DNA of 20,447 nt from RGIG3994 sp045589735 (GCA_045589735.1 JAZNPQ010000012.1:1-20447), one strand, 5' to 3'; counted from the stretch's first letter, positions 1 through 7,297 are shown. The notes: generated by a model from the sequence alone, not told the origin. Program-made: numbers and translations.

Positions 1-1
1 C

Positions 2-88
2 TGGAACATGACCATCGATCCTTCCATGTATGAGGACTACAGCGCATACTACATCAAGGACGTTGCAGATATTTTCTGGCTCAAGTAA
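2..88 (+). CDS. C-terminal end of a probable oligopeptide-binding protein (partial)
   Basis: Only the last 28 codons are in the window, ending in a TAA at 86-88. The visible tail is rich in aromatic residues and ends in FWLK. It cannot be assigned to a family by itself. The call of an extracytoplasmic oligopeptide-binding lipoprotein (SBP_bac_5 family, OppA/DppA) is an inference from position: the gene sits on the same strand directly before oppB, oppC, oppD and oppF, and the binding protein is commonly the first gene of such operons. A terminator-like hairpin about 55 bases after the stop would fit the usual excess of binding protein over transporter. It could be some other exported protein. 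Confidence 0.5.
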   Translation, partial: WNMTIDPSMYEDYSAYYIKDVADIFWLK

Positions 89-142
89 TTTCGATCATTC
101 TTTGATCTTTAGATCATTGCTTGAGAGCAATTACTGACAAAG

Positions 143-168
143 GCGGCGCCGATGTATGTCGGCGCCGC
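143..168 (+). terminator. GC-rich hairpin after the binding-protein gene
   Basis: A perfect 10-bp stem (GCGGCGCCGA with TCGGCGCCGC) closes a 6-base loop. It is followed by an AT-rich stretch (ATTTTAAAATTTT) rather than a clean T-run. It lies between the binding-protein stop and oppB. It may be a leaky terminator that lowers expression of the transporter genes relative to the first gene, or an RNA-stabilising hairpin at a processed 3' end. Confidence 0.5.
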
Positions 169-238
169 GCTCGCATTTTAAAATTTTCGCAAAAAAGACT
201 ACAGTGCGGCGAAACTACCCAAAACAATGTAATTTTTA

Positions 239-304
239 TTACGCCGGTTTCGGCGTAACCTCGCAGGGGACGCCCCTTCGGCAATAACGTCCGTATGACG
301 GACG
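239..304 (+). other. Three consecutive short hairpins before oppB
   Basis: Three inverted repeats follow one another: TTACGCCG/CGGCGTAA (239-246 with 251-258), AGGGG/CCCCT (265-269 with 273-277) and CGTCCGT/ACGGACG (288-294 with 298-304). Loops are 3 to 4 bases. With the hairpin at 143-168 they fill most of the 274-base gap between the binding-protein gene and oppB. None has a T-run, so they look like RNA structure that affects processing, stability or read-through rather than classical terminators. No riboswitch class is recognised. Confidence 0.45.
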
Positions 305-362
305 CAAAGACGCGCAAAATACTCCCAAACAGAGTTGATTTTGGCGGAAGTAAGGATTAAAT

Positions 363-1403
363 ATGGGAAAATATATAGTTAAACGATTGATTTATGTATT
401 GGTCGTGTTTCTTCTGCTTACGTTCATTATGTTTATGATCTATCAGCTGATCCCGAACAACAGAGCGTACACCGATGCAAAAGCATGGTTGCAGTCGAAT
501 AAAAATAATATCAAGGGCGATATTGACGAGGCCTTTGATAAAAAGTATAAAGAATACCAAATTGCGTACGGTACCGATACCGATAATAAGCTGGTAAGAT
601 ATGCCCGTTGGATGGGCTTTGCGCCGTTTTCAAACGGTCAGTATAACGGAATTCTTCAAGGAAATTTCGGATATTCCTATGAACTCAAGGGTGATGTTGT
701 TGATGTGGTCGTTGAACCCATGAAGAACACCATTTTTATCAATATTTTTGCGACGATCGCCGCCTTAGCGATCACTATTCCTCTCGGCATTTTCTGCGCT
801 GTGAAGAGAGGGGGAAAGATGGATTATATCGTAAACGTTATTACGATTGTGGGATATAGCTTGCCCACCTTCCTTGTGGCGATCCTCTTCGTTTGGCTCT
901 TCAGCGCCAAGTTAGGTTGGTTGCCTCCCAGCGGAATGGGAACGCCCGGTAGTGAGCTTACGGGACTCGCCGCCTTTGCGGACACTATCAAGTTCCTCAC
1001 ACTGCCTCTTATGGCAATGACCTTCTGCTCACTCGGCGGAATGACACGTTACGTCCGAGCGTCTATGATAGAATCGCTTTCGATGGACTGCATCAAGACC
1101 GCGCGTGCCAAGGGCCTTCGCGAAAAGGTCGTTATTTTCTCTCACGCATGGAGAAACGCGCTTATCCCCGTAGTAACCTTGGTCGTCGGGTGGTTCCTCG
1201 GAATCTTCTCGGGTTCAATCGTATTTGAGTCCACGTTTGACCTCAAGGGTATGGGTAGCCTTATGATCACGGCAGTACGAACGGCAGATTTCGACTTGGT
1301 TATGTTCGTCGCGCTCTTCTACGTGGTCTTGGCACTGATCGGCAACCTTATCATCGATATCGTTTACGGTCTGGTTGACCCCAGAGTCCGTGTAAACAAA
1401 TAA
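363..1403 (+). CDS. oppB: Oligopeptide/dipeptide ABC transporter permease OppB-type
   Basis: This is one of the two membrane subunits of a peptide importer. The 346-aa protein has the DppB/OppB layout: an N-terminal membrane helix (about residues 8-30), an extracytoplasmic loop, then five further helices within a BPD_transp_1 domain (about 120-340). The cytoplasmic EAA loop that contacts the ATPases is visible at about 241-265 (IKTARAKGLRE), and the usual PPSG motif is at 188-191. The first outer loop (31-118) is longer than in typical OppB and includes a charged, probably helical segment at about 36-66. The start is chosen from the GTAAGGA motif about 7 bases upstream. The gene ends 15 bases before oppC, with the ribosome binding site of oppC in the gap. 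The peptide specificity cannot be read from the sequence. Confidence 0.93.
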   Translation: MGKYIVKRLIYVLVVFLLLTFIMFMIYQLIPNNRAYTDAKAWLQSNKNNIKGDIDEAFDKKYKEYQIAYGTDTDNKLVRYARWMGFAPFSNGQYNGILQGNFGYSYELKGDVVDVVVEPMKNTIFINIFATIAALAITIPLGIFCAVKRGGKMDYIVNVITIVGYSLPTFLVAILFVWLFSAKLGWLPPSGMGTPGSELTGLAAFADTIKFLTLPLMAMTFCSLGGMTRYVRASMIESLSMDCIKTARAKGLREKVVIFSHAWRNALIPVVTLVVGWFLGIFSGSIVFESTFDLKGMGSLMITAVRTADFDLVMFVALFYVVLALIGNLIIDIVYGLVDPRVRVNK

Positions 1404-1418
1404 GGAGGAACTTTTACT

Positions 1419-3413
1419 ATGAGAAAAAATAATAAAAAATCCTCTAAGCGCGGCTTCTTTGCGACCCTTGCCCGTTGGGGAAAGAGAATGTTCTTTGGCG
1501 GCAGTAACATGCTTGCCGATGAAATGGAGCTTTCTCAGGAGGAAGCGGCGGAGCGCGCAAGACAAGCGGACATAGAAGAGGTCGTCAGCCCCACTCGTCA
1601 GATCGTGCGTAATTTCCTGCGCCGCAAGACCGCTGTCGTTGCAGTTATCGTGGTTATTGCTATGTTCCTTTTCGTATTTATAGCGCCTCTTTTCATGCCA
1701 TATTATAACGATTCATATACCGAGCCCACGCAAAAAAGCGTGTCTCCCGGATTCCGTATGATGAAGGTGCCAAAGGAGCTTTCCAAAGACATCAAAACTA
1801 TCGACGCATACGGTAGCTTCTCGGTCGGCTTGTCGAACGCGGGTAAAGTATATGTATGGGGTGAAACTAATCTCGGTACGACGGGAATAGATATCTCGGA
1901 GATCCCCGAGGAAGTACAAAACGCCAACATCAAGCACGTTGCTGCGGGTATTGACCACATCGTTGCCATTGCCGATACCGGTAAGGTTTATGCATGGGGT
2001 TACAATGAGCTTGGTCAGTACGGTCACGTAGAGGAGACCGACATGATTGCTCCTATGCCTGAGGACGTGGTCAACGGTACCATCGATGTGGAAAACGTCA
2101 AGGAGCTGGAGTGCGGATATCAGTCCACCTGTATTCTGATGAACGACGGTAGCTATTATCTTTGGGGTAATAAAAATGCGTATCAGAATATGAATTACTT
2201 CCTCCTTTTGCAGGATTCTGCCAGATATGAGGATATCAGCTTTACGCTGAACAATATCGTTGCCGTCAAGAAGGGCGGCGGCACCTCGCTCGTTACGGGT
2301 ATGAAGGGTGTTTATGACAGGGCAAGAGTCGATATGGACGACGCAAACCGTCCGAAAATTCAGAATTTTGTGGGCAACAGAACGATAGTAAAGGCAACTG
2401 CCGCAAACACGATAATTTGCCTTACACTTAGCGACGGAAGCGTTTGCTTCGTCGGTGACGTCTCCCCGGTTTACGGCTACAAGACATTAGGAATGCCCGA
2501 GGGAGTGACCGCCGTTGACGTACAGTCGGGTACCTACCACTTTGCAGTACTTGGCAGTGACGGAAACATTTACACCTGCGGTAAGGAAGAGCTTGGACAG
2601 TGTGACGTATCAAGCAAGGCAAAAGGCGCCACACGAATCTTCTCCGGCGCATTCCAGAACTATGCCATTGACGAAAACGATGACCTTCAGGCAAAATGGG
2701 GTCTTTCCGGTTACCTTTTCGGAACCGATACCACGGGCGCTCCTATATTTGAGCGTGTTGTCAACGCGGGTAAAATGACGATGACGGTTGGCGCGATCGC
2801 GGTTATCATTTCCACGATCATCGGTATCATTATCGGTTGCTTGTCGGGTTACTTCGGCGGCAAGGTAGATATTCTGCTGATGCGCTTTGCGGAAATCGTT
2901 TCCGCTATTCCGTTCCTTCCGTTTGCTATGATGCTTTCCGCGATCATGGGACGTATGGCGCTCTCCGAGCTGACCCGTATCGTGATCATCATGTGCATTC
3001 TCGGTGTACTTTCTTGGCCCGGTCTTGCACGTATCGTTCGAGGACAAGTGCTGGTAGCAAGAGAGCAGGAGTACGTTACCGCTGCAAAAGCGATGGGAGT
3101 CAAGGAAAGTATCATCGCATTCAAGCACATTTTGCCAAACGTAATCTCGGTCATTCTTGTTACACTGACGTTGGATTTTGCAGGATGTATGCTGACCGAA
3201 TCTTCACTGTCTTACCTCGGCTTTGGAGTTCAGTATCCCCGTCCTACCTGGGGTAATATGCTGAACGGAGCAAACAACGAGATCATTATTTCCAACTATT
3301 GGTGGCAGTGGTTGTTCCCCGCGATCTTCCTTGCTGTTACCACGATCTGTATCAATATTATCGGCGATACGCTTCGTGACGTTATGGACCCCAAATCAAA
3401 TTCCGAAAGATAA
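1419..3413 (+). CDS. oppC: OppC-type peptide ABC permease with an inserted RCC1-like beta-propeller
   Basis: This is the second membrane subunit of the peptide importer, but with 664 aa it is about twice the usual OppC/DppC length. In order it has a cytoplasmic N-terminal extension (1-65), a first membrane helix (about 72-93), a large extracytoplasmic insert (about 95-430), the canonical GTD motif expected right after helix 1 (434-446), and the BPD_transp_1 domain (about 452-655) with an EAA loop at about 553-570 (TAAKAMGVKES). The insert contains seven RCC1-like repeats with signatures such as GKVYAWGYNELGQYG. The frame is continuous across both junctions, so this is not a broken gene. Translation starts 10 bases after AAGGAGG at 1402-1408. 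The permease call is secure from the flanking domains and from oppB, oppD and oppF. The job of the propeller is unknown. Confidence 0.93.
   Translation: MRKNNKKSSKRGFFATLARWGKRMFFGGSNMLADEMELSQEEAAERARQADIEEVVSPTRQIVRNFLRRKTAVVAVIVVIAMFLFVFIAPLFMPYYNDSYTEPTQKSVSPGFRMMKVPKELSKDIKTIDAYGSFSVGLSNAGKVYVWGETNLGTTGIDISEIPEEVQNANIKHVAAGIDHIVAIADTGKVYAWGYNELGQYGHVEETDMIAPMPEDVVNGTIDVENVKELECGYQSTCILMNDGSYYLWGNKNAYQNMNYFLLLQDSARYEDISFTLNNIVAVKKGGGTSLVTGMKGVYDRARVDMDDANRPKIQNFVGNRTIVKATAANTIICLTLSDGSVCFVGDVSPVYGYKTLGMPEGVTAVDVQSGTYHFAVLGSDGNIYTCGKEELGQCDVSSKAKGATRIFSGAFQNYAIDENDDLQAKWGLSGYLFGTDTTGAPIFERVVNAGKMTMTVGAIAVIISTIIGIIIGCLSGYFGGKVDILLMRFAEIVSAIPFLPFAMMLSAIMGRMALSELTRIVIIMCILGVLSWPGLARIVRGQVLVAREQEYVTAAKAMGVKESIIAFKHILPNVISVILVTLTLDFAGCMLTESSLSYLGFGVQYPRPTWGNMLNGANNEIIISNYWWQWLFPAIFLAVTTICINIIGDTLRDVMDPKSNSER
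1794..2708 (+). other. RCC1-like seven-repeat propeller region within oppC
   Basis: This region encodes residues 126-430 of OppC. Repeats are recognisable at about 126-152, 171-201, 226-250, 277-300, 322-345, 364-394 and 404-430. The strongest is 171-201, with AAGIDH, IADTGKVYAWG and NELGQYG. Repeats 1, 3 and 6 keep the G-x-VY-x-WG or closely related core (VYVWGETNLG, YYLWGN, IYTCGKEELGQ). Repeats 4, 5 and 7 are more diverged. Seven repeats match the blade number of known RCC1 propellers. By the usual OppC topology (N-terminus inside) this domain would sit outside the membrane. Confidence 0.88.
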
Positions 3414-3427
3414 GGAGGAGAACACAG

Positions 3428-4456
3428 ATGGCAGAAGAAAAAAAGTATTTGCTTGAAGTGAAAAATCTCCACACTTACTTCAAGACCAAAAAAGGTACCG
3501 TAAAGGCAGTCAACGATGTGTCGTATTCACTGGAGGCTGGAAAAACCATCGGTATCGTTGGAGAATCGGGATCCGGCAAATCAGTTTCTGCAATGAGTAT
3601 TCTTCGTTTGCTTGACTCGAACGGATATATCGCCGAAGGCGAAGTACTCTTTAACGGAGAGGATCTGACCAAGTTTTCACAAAAAGAGATGTATCACATC
3701 CGAGGAAACGTGATCTCGGTCATTTTCCAGGAGCCCATGACCTCTCTAAATCCTGTATTTACGGTAAAAAAACAGCTCTCTGAGCCGTTTATCATTCATC
3801 AAAAGATGTCCAAAAAGGAAGCAGCGAAGCATGCGCTTCAAATGCTTTACGATGTGCAGATCCCCAACCCCGAAGCTGTTATGCGTCAATATCCCCATCA
3901 GCTTTCGGGAGGAATGAGACAACGAGTCATGATCGCTATGGCGCTGGCTTGCAAGCCCGATATTTTGATTGCGGACGAGCCGACCACTGCGCTTGACGTA
4001 ACCATTCAGGCACAGATACTAAAGCTGATGAACGATCTGCAAAAGCAAAAGGGAACCTCCATCATCTTTATCACGCACGACCTCGGTGTTATCAACGAAA
4101 TGGCAGATGACGTTGTCGTTATGTACTGCGGTCAGGTGGTGGAAAAGGCAAGCGCGAGAAGGATCTTCTCGAATTGCGAATTCAGCCACCCTTATACTGA
4201 GGGTCTTATGCTCTCGATCCCGCGAATTGACAACGTAAATGAGAAGCTTGAGCCGATTCCCGGAGTCGTTCCTCATCCGCTCAATCTGCCCAAGGGCTGT
4301 AAATTCGCTCCCCGTTGTAAATATTGCACGAAGAAGTGTATGGAGAATGAGCCGCCTCTTTCCGATATCGGAAACGGACAGCTGATAAGATGCTTCTATC
4401 CAGAAAAGGAGGTACGTTTAAGTGAAGAGCACAAAAAAATTACTGTCAATAACTAA
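3428..4456 (+). CDS. oppD: Oligopeptide ABC transporter ATP-binding protein OppD-type
   Basis: This is one of the two cytoplasmic ATPases that drive the OppBC channel. The 342-aa length is normal for OppD/DppD. Walker A is GESGSGKS (45-52), the Q-loop contains Q101, the ABC signature is LSGGMRQ (159-165), Walker B is ILIADEP (179-185), and the switch histidine is H217. The C-terminal oligo_HPY region (about 230-325) has cysteines at 291, 297, 304 and 322. That spacing resembles the cysteine motif reported to hold a 4Fe-4S cluster in DppD/OppD proteins; here that is inferred, not shown. The start follows AAGGAGG (3414-3420). The 3' end overlaps oppF by 35 bases, so the two ATPases are probably translationally coupled. 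Confidence 0.95.
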   Translation: MAEEKKYLLEVKNLHTYFKTKKGTVKAVNDVSYSLEAGKTIGIVGESGSGKSVSAMSILRLLDSNGYIAEGEVLFNGEDLTKFSQKEMYHIRGNVISVIFQEPMTSLNPVFTVKKQLSEPFIIHQKMSKKEAAKHALQMLYDVQIPNPEAVMRQYPHQLSGGMRQRVMIAMALACKPDILIADEPTTALDVTIQAQILKLMNDLQKQKGTSIIFITHDLGVINEMADDVVVMYCGQVVEKASARRIFSNCEFSHPYTEGLMLSIPRIDNVNEKLEPIPGVVPHPLNLPKGCKFAPRCKYCTKKCMENEPPLSDIGNGQLIRCFYPEKEVRLSEEHKKITVNN

Positions 4457-6020
4457 TCTTAAAAAGTACTTTCCCATAGCAAAGACCTCCATTTTCCAGA
4501 AGGAGCAGCTTTACGTTCGCGCCAATGAGGATATAACGCTTGATATCTATGAGGGTGAAACGTTGGGTATCGTAGGCGAATCGGGATGCGGTAAGTCCAC
4601 GCTCGGACGCGTTCTCCTTCAGCTCTATCCTCAGACAGCAGGCACAACTATGTATTACGGCACGACGCTGGATATTCTTGCTCCTTCGTACATTGAGCAA
4701 ACATTGCGTGGCTTCAAGAAATACAAAGCAGCCGTTCTCAAGGCAGAGGCGAAGTACGCAGCCATTTGCGCAAAGATCGACGAGGTCGGGGAGGATAACG
4801 CGGATTTCTTCCTGCTTCAGAATAGAAATCTGGCGCAGAGTGAAGCAAAAACCAAACTGGATCACGTTGTAAAAATCGTAGGCGGCTTTTATATTATGGA
4901 TGACGCCGAGGGTGATCATGCAAGAGCAGGAATACTCAAGATCCACAAGCTTAACGTACAGAGAAGTGCTCTCATAAGTGAAATTCGTGACATCGACACT
5001 CGTCTTTCCAAGCTCGCGGACGGCGGTGTTGATAAGAAGGAACGGGCGCAATACGATAGGCTTTCGGCAAAAAAGACCCATTTGGAGACCGCTATTGCCG
5101 AGATCGACGTAAAGCTCGGCGAAAGCCAAGCGGCAGTAGATGCCATTCGCGCAAGCAAGGCAGATATTCCCGAGTTTGCAAAGTATGAAGCAATGCGTGA
5201 TTCGGGAATAGACCTTTCCCGCTTGAAGTACAAGGAAATGCGCGTGTTGCGCAAGGATATGCAGATTATTTTCCAGGATCCGTATTCCAGCCTGAATCCC
5301 CGTTTCACCATCGGTCAAATCATCGAGGAGGGACTTCTGACGCATAAGATGTTCCGTCGGGGCTCTGAGAAGATGCGTGAGCATGTTGTGGATACTATGA
5401 AGAAATGCGGTCTGCAGGAGTATATGCTGCACCGTTATCCTCACCAATTTTCGGGCGGACAGAGACAGCGAATCTCTATCGCGCGCTCATTGGCGGTAAA
5501 TCCTAAGTTTATCGTGTGCGACGAGTGCGTATCCGCGCTTGACGTTTCCATTCAGTCACAGATCATTAACCTCCTTCAGGAGCTGAAGGAAAAAGAAAAG
5601 CTGACCTATATGTTTATTTCTCACGATTTGTCAGTCGTGCGTTACATTTCGGACAGAATCTGTGTTATGTATCTTGGTAATGTCGTAGAGCTTGCCGATG
5701 CGGCAACCATATTTGCCGATCCTCGACACCCATACACAGTAGCGCTGCTTTCATCCATTCCTACTACCGATGTTGACCAGCTGAACAAGGCGCGTATTTT
5801 GCTGGAGGGCAATATTCCCAGTCCGATACGTCCTCCACAAGGCTGTAAATTCCATACTCGATGCTATATGGCGTGCGATAAGTGTAAACGCGTTCCTCCT
5901 CCTTTGGTAGAGGTTGAGCCGGGTCACTTCGTCGCGTGTCACCGCCTCGAAAAGAAGCTGGATGAGAACGGTAATTATTTGTTTGAAACGGCGACCGAGC
6001 AACGCGTTGAAAGATCTTAA
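4422..6020 (+). CDS. oppF: Oligopeptide ABC transporter ATP-binding protein OppF-type with a large helical insertion
   Basis: This is the partner ATPase of OppD. It has 532 aa where OppF/DppF usually has about 310-330. Walker A is GESGCGKST (52-60), the Q-loop is IIFQDPYSSLNPR (282-294), the signature is FSGGQRQ (343-349), Walker B is FIVCDE (363-368) and the switch histidine is H401. The oligo_HPY tail has cysteines at 474, 481, 485, 488 and 506. The extra length lies between Walker A and the Q-loop (about 84-265). It is rich in K, E, A and L, with heptad-like helices at about 92-120 and 172-245 that look like a coiled-coil hairpin. The residue after the Walker B glutamate is cysteine (DECVSALD) where proline is usual. 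The start is GTG, 9 bases after AAAAGGAGG, inside the end of oppD. Confidence 0.92.
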   Translation: MKSTKKLLSITNLKKYFPIAKTSIFQKEQLYVRANEDITLDIYEGETLGIVGESGCGKSTLGRVLLQLYPQTAGTTMYYGTTLDILAPSYIEQTLRGFKKYKAAVLKAEAKYAAICAKIDEVGEDNADFFLLQNRNLAQSEAKTKLDHVVKIVGGFYIMDDAEGDHARAGILKIHKLNVQRSALISEIRDIDTRLSKLADGGVDKKERAQYDRLSAKKTHLETAIAEIDVKLGESQAAVDAIRASKADIPEFAKYEAMRDSGIDLSRLKYKEMRVLRKDMQIIFQDPYSSLNPRFTIGQIIEEGLLTHKMFRRGSEKMREHVVDTMKKCGLQEYMLHRYPHQFSGGQRQRISIARSLAVNPKFIVCDECVSALDVSIQSQIINLLQELKEKEKLTYMFISHDLSVVRYISDRICVMYLGNVVELADAATIFADPRHPYTVALLSSIPTTDVDQLNKARILLEGNIPSPIRPPQGCKFHTRCYMACDKCKRVPPPLVEVEPGHFVACHRLEKKLDENGNYLFETATEQRVERS

Positions 6021-6029
6021 ACCATCAAA

Positions 6030-6063
6030 AAACGAAGCCCTTGCATAGGCGATGGCTTCGTTT
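6030..6063 (+). terminator. Terminator-like hairpin of the opp operon
   Basis: A perfect 10-bp stem (AAACGAAGCC with GGCTTCGTTT) encloses a 14-base loop, starting 9 bases after the oppF stop. Only a short T-run (3 bases) follows and it is part of the stem, so termination may be partial. An in-frame ATG at 6052 lies in the loop next to the 3' arm, which argues against it being the start of the next gene. Confidence 0.65.
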
Positions 6064-6075
6064 AAAAGAGGAACT

Positions 6076-6279
6076 ATGAAATTTTTCAGGCACAAACATA
6101 AATACGCTACCAATAAAGAAATGCGCGAATTTCGCGACAGAATGTCGGACGAGAAGATCACCGCGAAGGACAGGTTTGCTATGGTATTATCCGCCATGCT
6201 GGTTATCGTCCTTCCTTGCTTGTTGGTGCTATTAGGACTTGGTTTTTTCGTACTTTTACTGTTTGGCGTATTGTTTTAA
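6076..6279 (+). CDS. Small single-pass membrane protein of unknown function
   Basis: The frame encodes 67 aa: a basic and charged N-terminal half (HKHKYATNKEMREFRDRM and onward) and one long hydrophobic segment (about residues 36-67) that ends the protein. I chose the ATG at 6076 because it follows AGAGG by 4 bases, while the in-frame ATG at 6052 sits inside the opp terminator hairpin. No family is recognised. The gene is on the opp strand and could be reached by read-through of the partial terminator, since no promoter of its own is evident. The tail-anchored layout suggests the N-terminus faces the cytoplasm. It is probably real given the composition and the ribosome binding site, but its function is unknown. 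Confidence 0.6.
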   Translation: MKFFRHKHKYATNKEMREFRDRMSDEKITAKDRFAMVLSAMLVIVLPCLLVLLGLGFFVLLLFGVLF

Positions 6280-6282
6280 AAA

Positions 6283-6398
6283 GGGGCTGAGTCATTAACG
6301 AAGCCCCCGCGCAAAAAAGTCGACGTTAGACTTTTTTGTCGCTCGGAATTTGCGTTTTTTGCCTTTATAAAGGCAAAAATGACGGTGTTTAACCGTCA
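6283..6398. other. Cluster of four hairpins in a convergent intergenic region
   Basis: Inverted repeats lie at 6283-6288/6302-6307 (GGGGCT/AGCCCC), 6312-6321/6329-6338 (CAAAAAAGTC/GACTTTTTTG), 6356-6379 (a 24-base perfect palindrome centred on TTTATAAA) and 6380-6386/6392-6398 (TGACGGT/ACCGTCA). The second has A-runs before and T-runs after a short GC core, as bidirectional terminators do. Together they probably end transcription coming from the small membrane protein gene and back up the rpe terminator. Confidence 0.55.
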
Positions 6399-6410
6399 AG
6401 CAAAAACGTT

Positions 6411-6451
6411 GAGGGTGAGTCAAATGCAAAAAATGCATTTGACTCACCCTC
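6411..6451 (-). terminator. Strong terminator of rpe
   Basis: A perfect 18-bp stem (6411-6428 with 6434-6451) closes a 5-base loop. On the minus strand it begins directly after the rpe stop codon and is followed by AACGTTTTTGC, so it reads as an intrinsic terminator for rpe. The stem also forms on the plus strand. Confidence 0.8.
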
Positions 6452-7132
6452 TTAATATTCATCAAAAGGATTGTCTCTCGCGGTCTGCTTCATCGACCTT
6501 ATGACAGCTTGAGATTTTTTAGTTCCGAAAATTGCTGTCCCGGCAACTATTACGTTTGCTCCTGCTGCAGTACATTTTCCGACGTTGTCGGTGTTGATTC
6601 CTCCGTCAACCTCAATATTAAGCGGTATTCCGTATTTTATCGCGCATCTGCGGAGCTTTCTGACCTTATCAAGCATTTCGGGCATAAATTTCTGTCCGCC
6701 AAAGCCGGGATGCACCGTCATAACGAGAACCATATCGCAAAGCCCTTCCTTTACAAGCGGAAGTATCGGTTCAACGGGTGTGTCGGGCGATATCGAGATC
6801 GCCGCCTTGACTTCTTTTTCCTTGAGCATCTTCAGTACGGCGACAGGATCTTTTACCGCTTCGTAATGTACCGTGATTATATCAGCTCCCGCGCGTATAA
6901 ACTCATCTATGTATTTTTCGGGGTCACTTATCATAAGATGTACGTCAAATATGAGCATACACGACTTACGTACCGCAGAGACTATCAGCGGTCCAAAGCT
7001 GATATTCGGTACAAAATGTCCGTCCATAACGTCTATATGTAAATAATTCGCGCCTGCTTCCTCTATACGCTTGACCTCTTCGCCGAGTCTTGAACAATCG
7101 GCTGCAAGAAGTGACGGTGCTATATATATCAT
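6452..7132 (-). CDS. rpe: Ribulose-phosphate 3-epimerase
   Basis: Rpe interconverts D-ribulose 5-phosphate and D-xylulose 5-phosphate in the pentose phosphate pathway, in the cytoplasm. The 226-aa protein is full length for this TIM-barrel family. Visible landmarks are APSLLAAD at the N-terminus, LHIDVMDGHFVPN (31-43) with metal ligands H32 and D34, DVHLM with H65, MTVHPGFGGQKF (138-149) and EVDGGI with D176. The start follows AGGGAAG by about 5 bases. A 207-base gap and a hairpin separate it from ispF upstream on the same strand, so it probably has its own promoter. It shares pathway logic with rpiB nearby. Confidence 0.97.
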   Translation of the reverse strand: MIYIAPSLLAADCSRLGEEVKRIEEAGANYLHIDVMDGHFVPNISFGPLIVSAVRKSCMLIFDVHLMISDPEKYIDEFIRAGADIITVHYEAVKDPVAVLKMLKEKEVKAAISISPDTPVEPILPLVKEGLCDMVLVMTVHPGFGGQKFMPEMLDKVRKLRRCAIKYGIPLNIEVDGGINTDNVGKCTAAGANVIVAGTAIFGTKKSQAVIRSMKQTARDNPFDEY

Positions 7133-7176
7133 AATCTTCCCTACCCTCGTCTGAGGTATCCTTCCTTAATTTTTTC

Positions 7177-7205
7177 AATATGTAATGTCAAACGACAAAA
7201 TTCAA
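7177..7205 (-). promoter_or_regulatory. Possible sigma-A promoter of rpe
   Basis: On the minus strand TTGAAT (7200-7205) and CATATT (7177-7182) are separated by 17 bases. The leader would be about 35-40 bases to the rpe ATG. The -10 is not close to consensus, so this is a tentative call based on spacing and position. Confidence 0.35.
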
Positions 7206-7297
7206 CATAAACTTTAATATATGGATATTCATATTATTCAGCCAAGACTGTCTCCGCCGACGTAAAAATCAAACGACGTACGCAGTTTACGGAACAG

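Noticed and set aside
1419..3413. OppC with RCC1 repeats as an assembly chimera or gene fusion error
   Set aside because: The frame is continuous, both permease halves are complete, the insert sits at a loop where insertion is tolerated, and base composition shows no abrupt change to my eye. Reads would still be needed to be certain.
4446..5447. 333-codon open frame on the minus strand opposite oppF
   Set aside because: It runs antisense to a secure gene with all ABC motifs, has no ribosome binding site or recognisable domain, and reads as cysteine- and histidine-rich noise. It is a codon-usage shadow.
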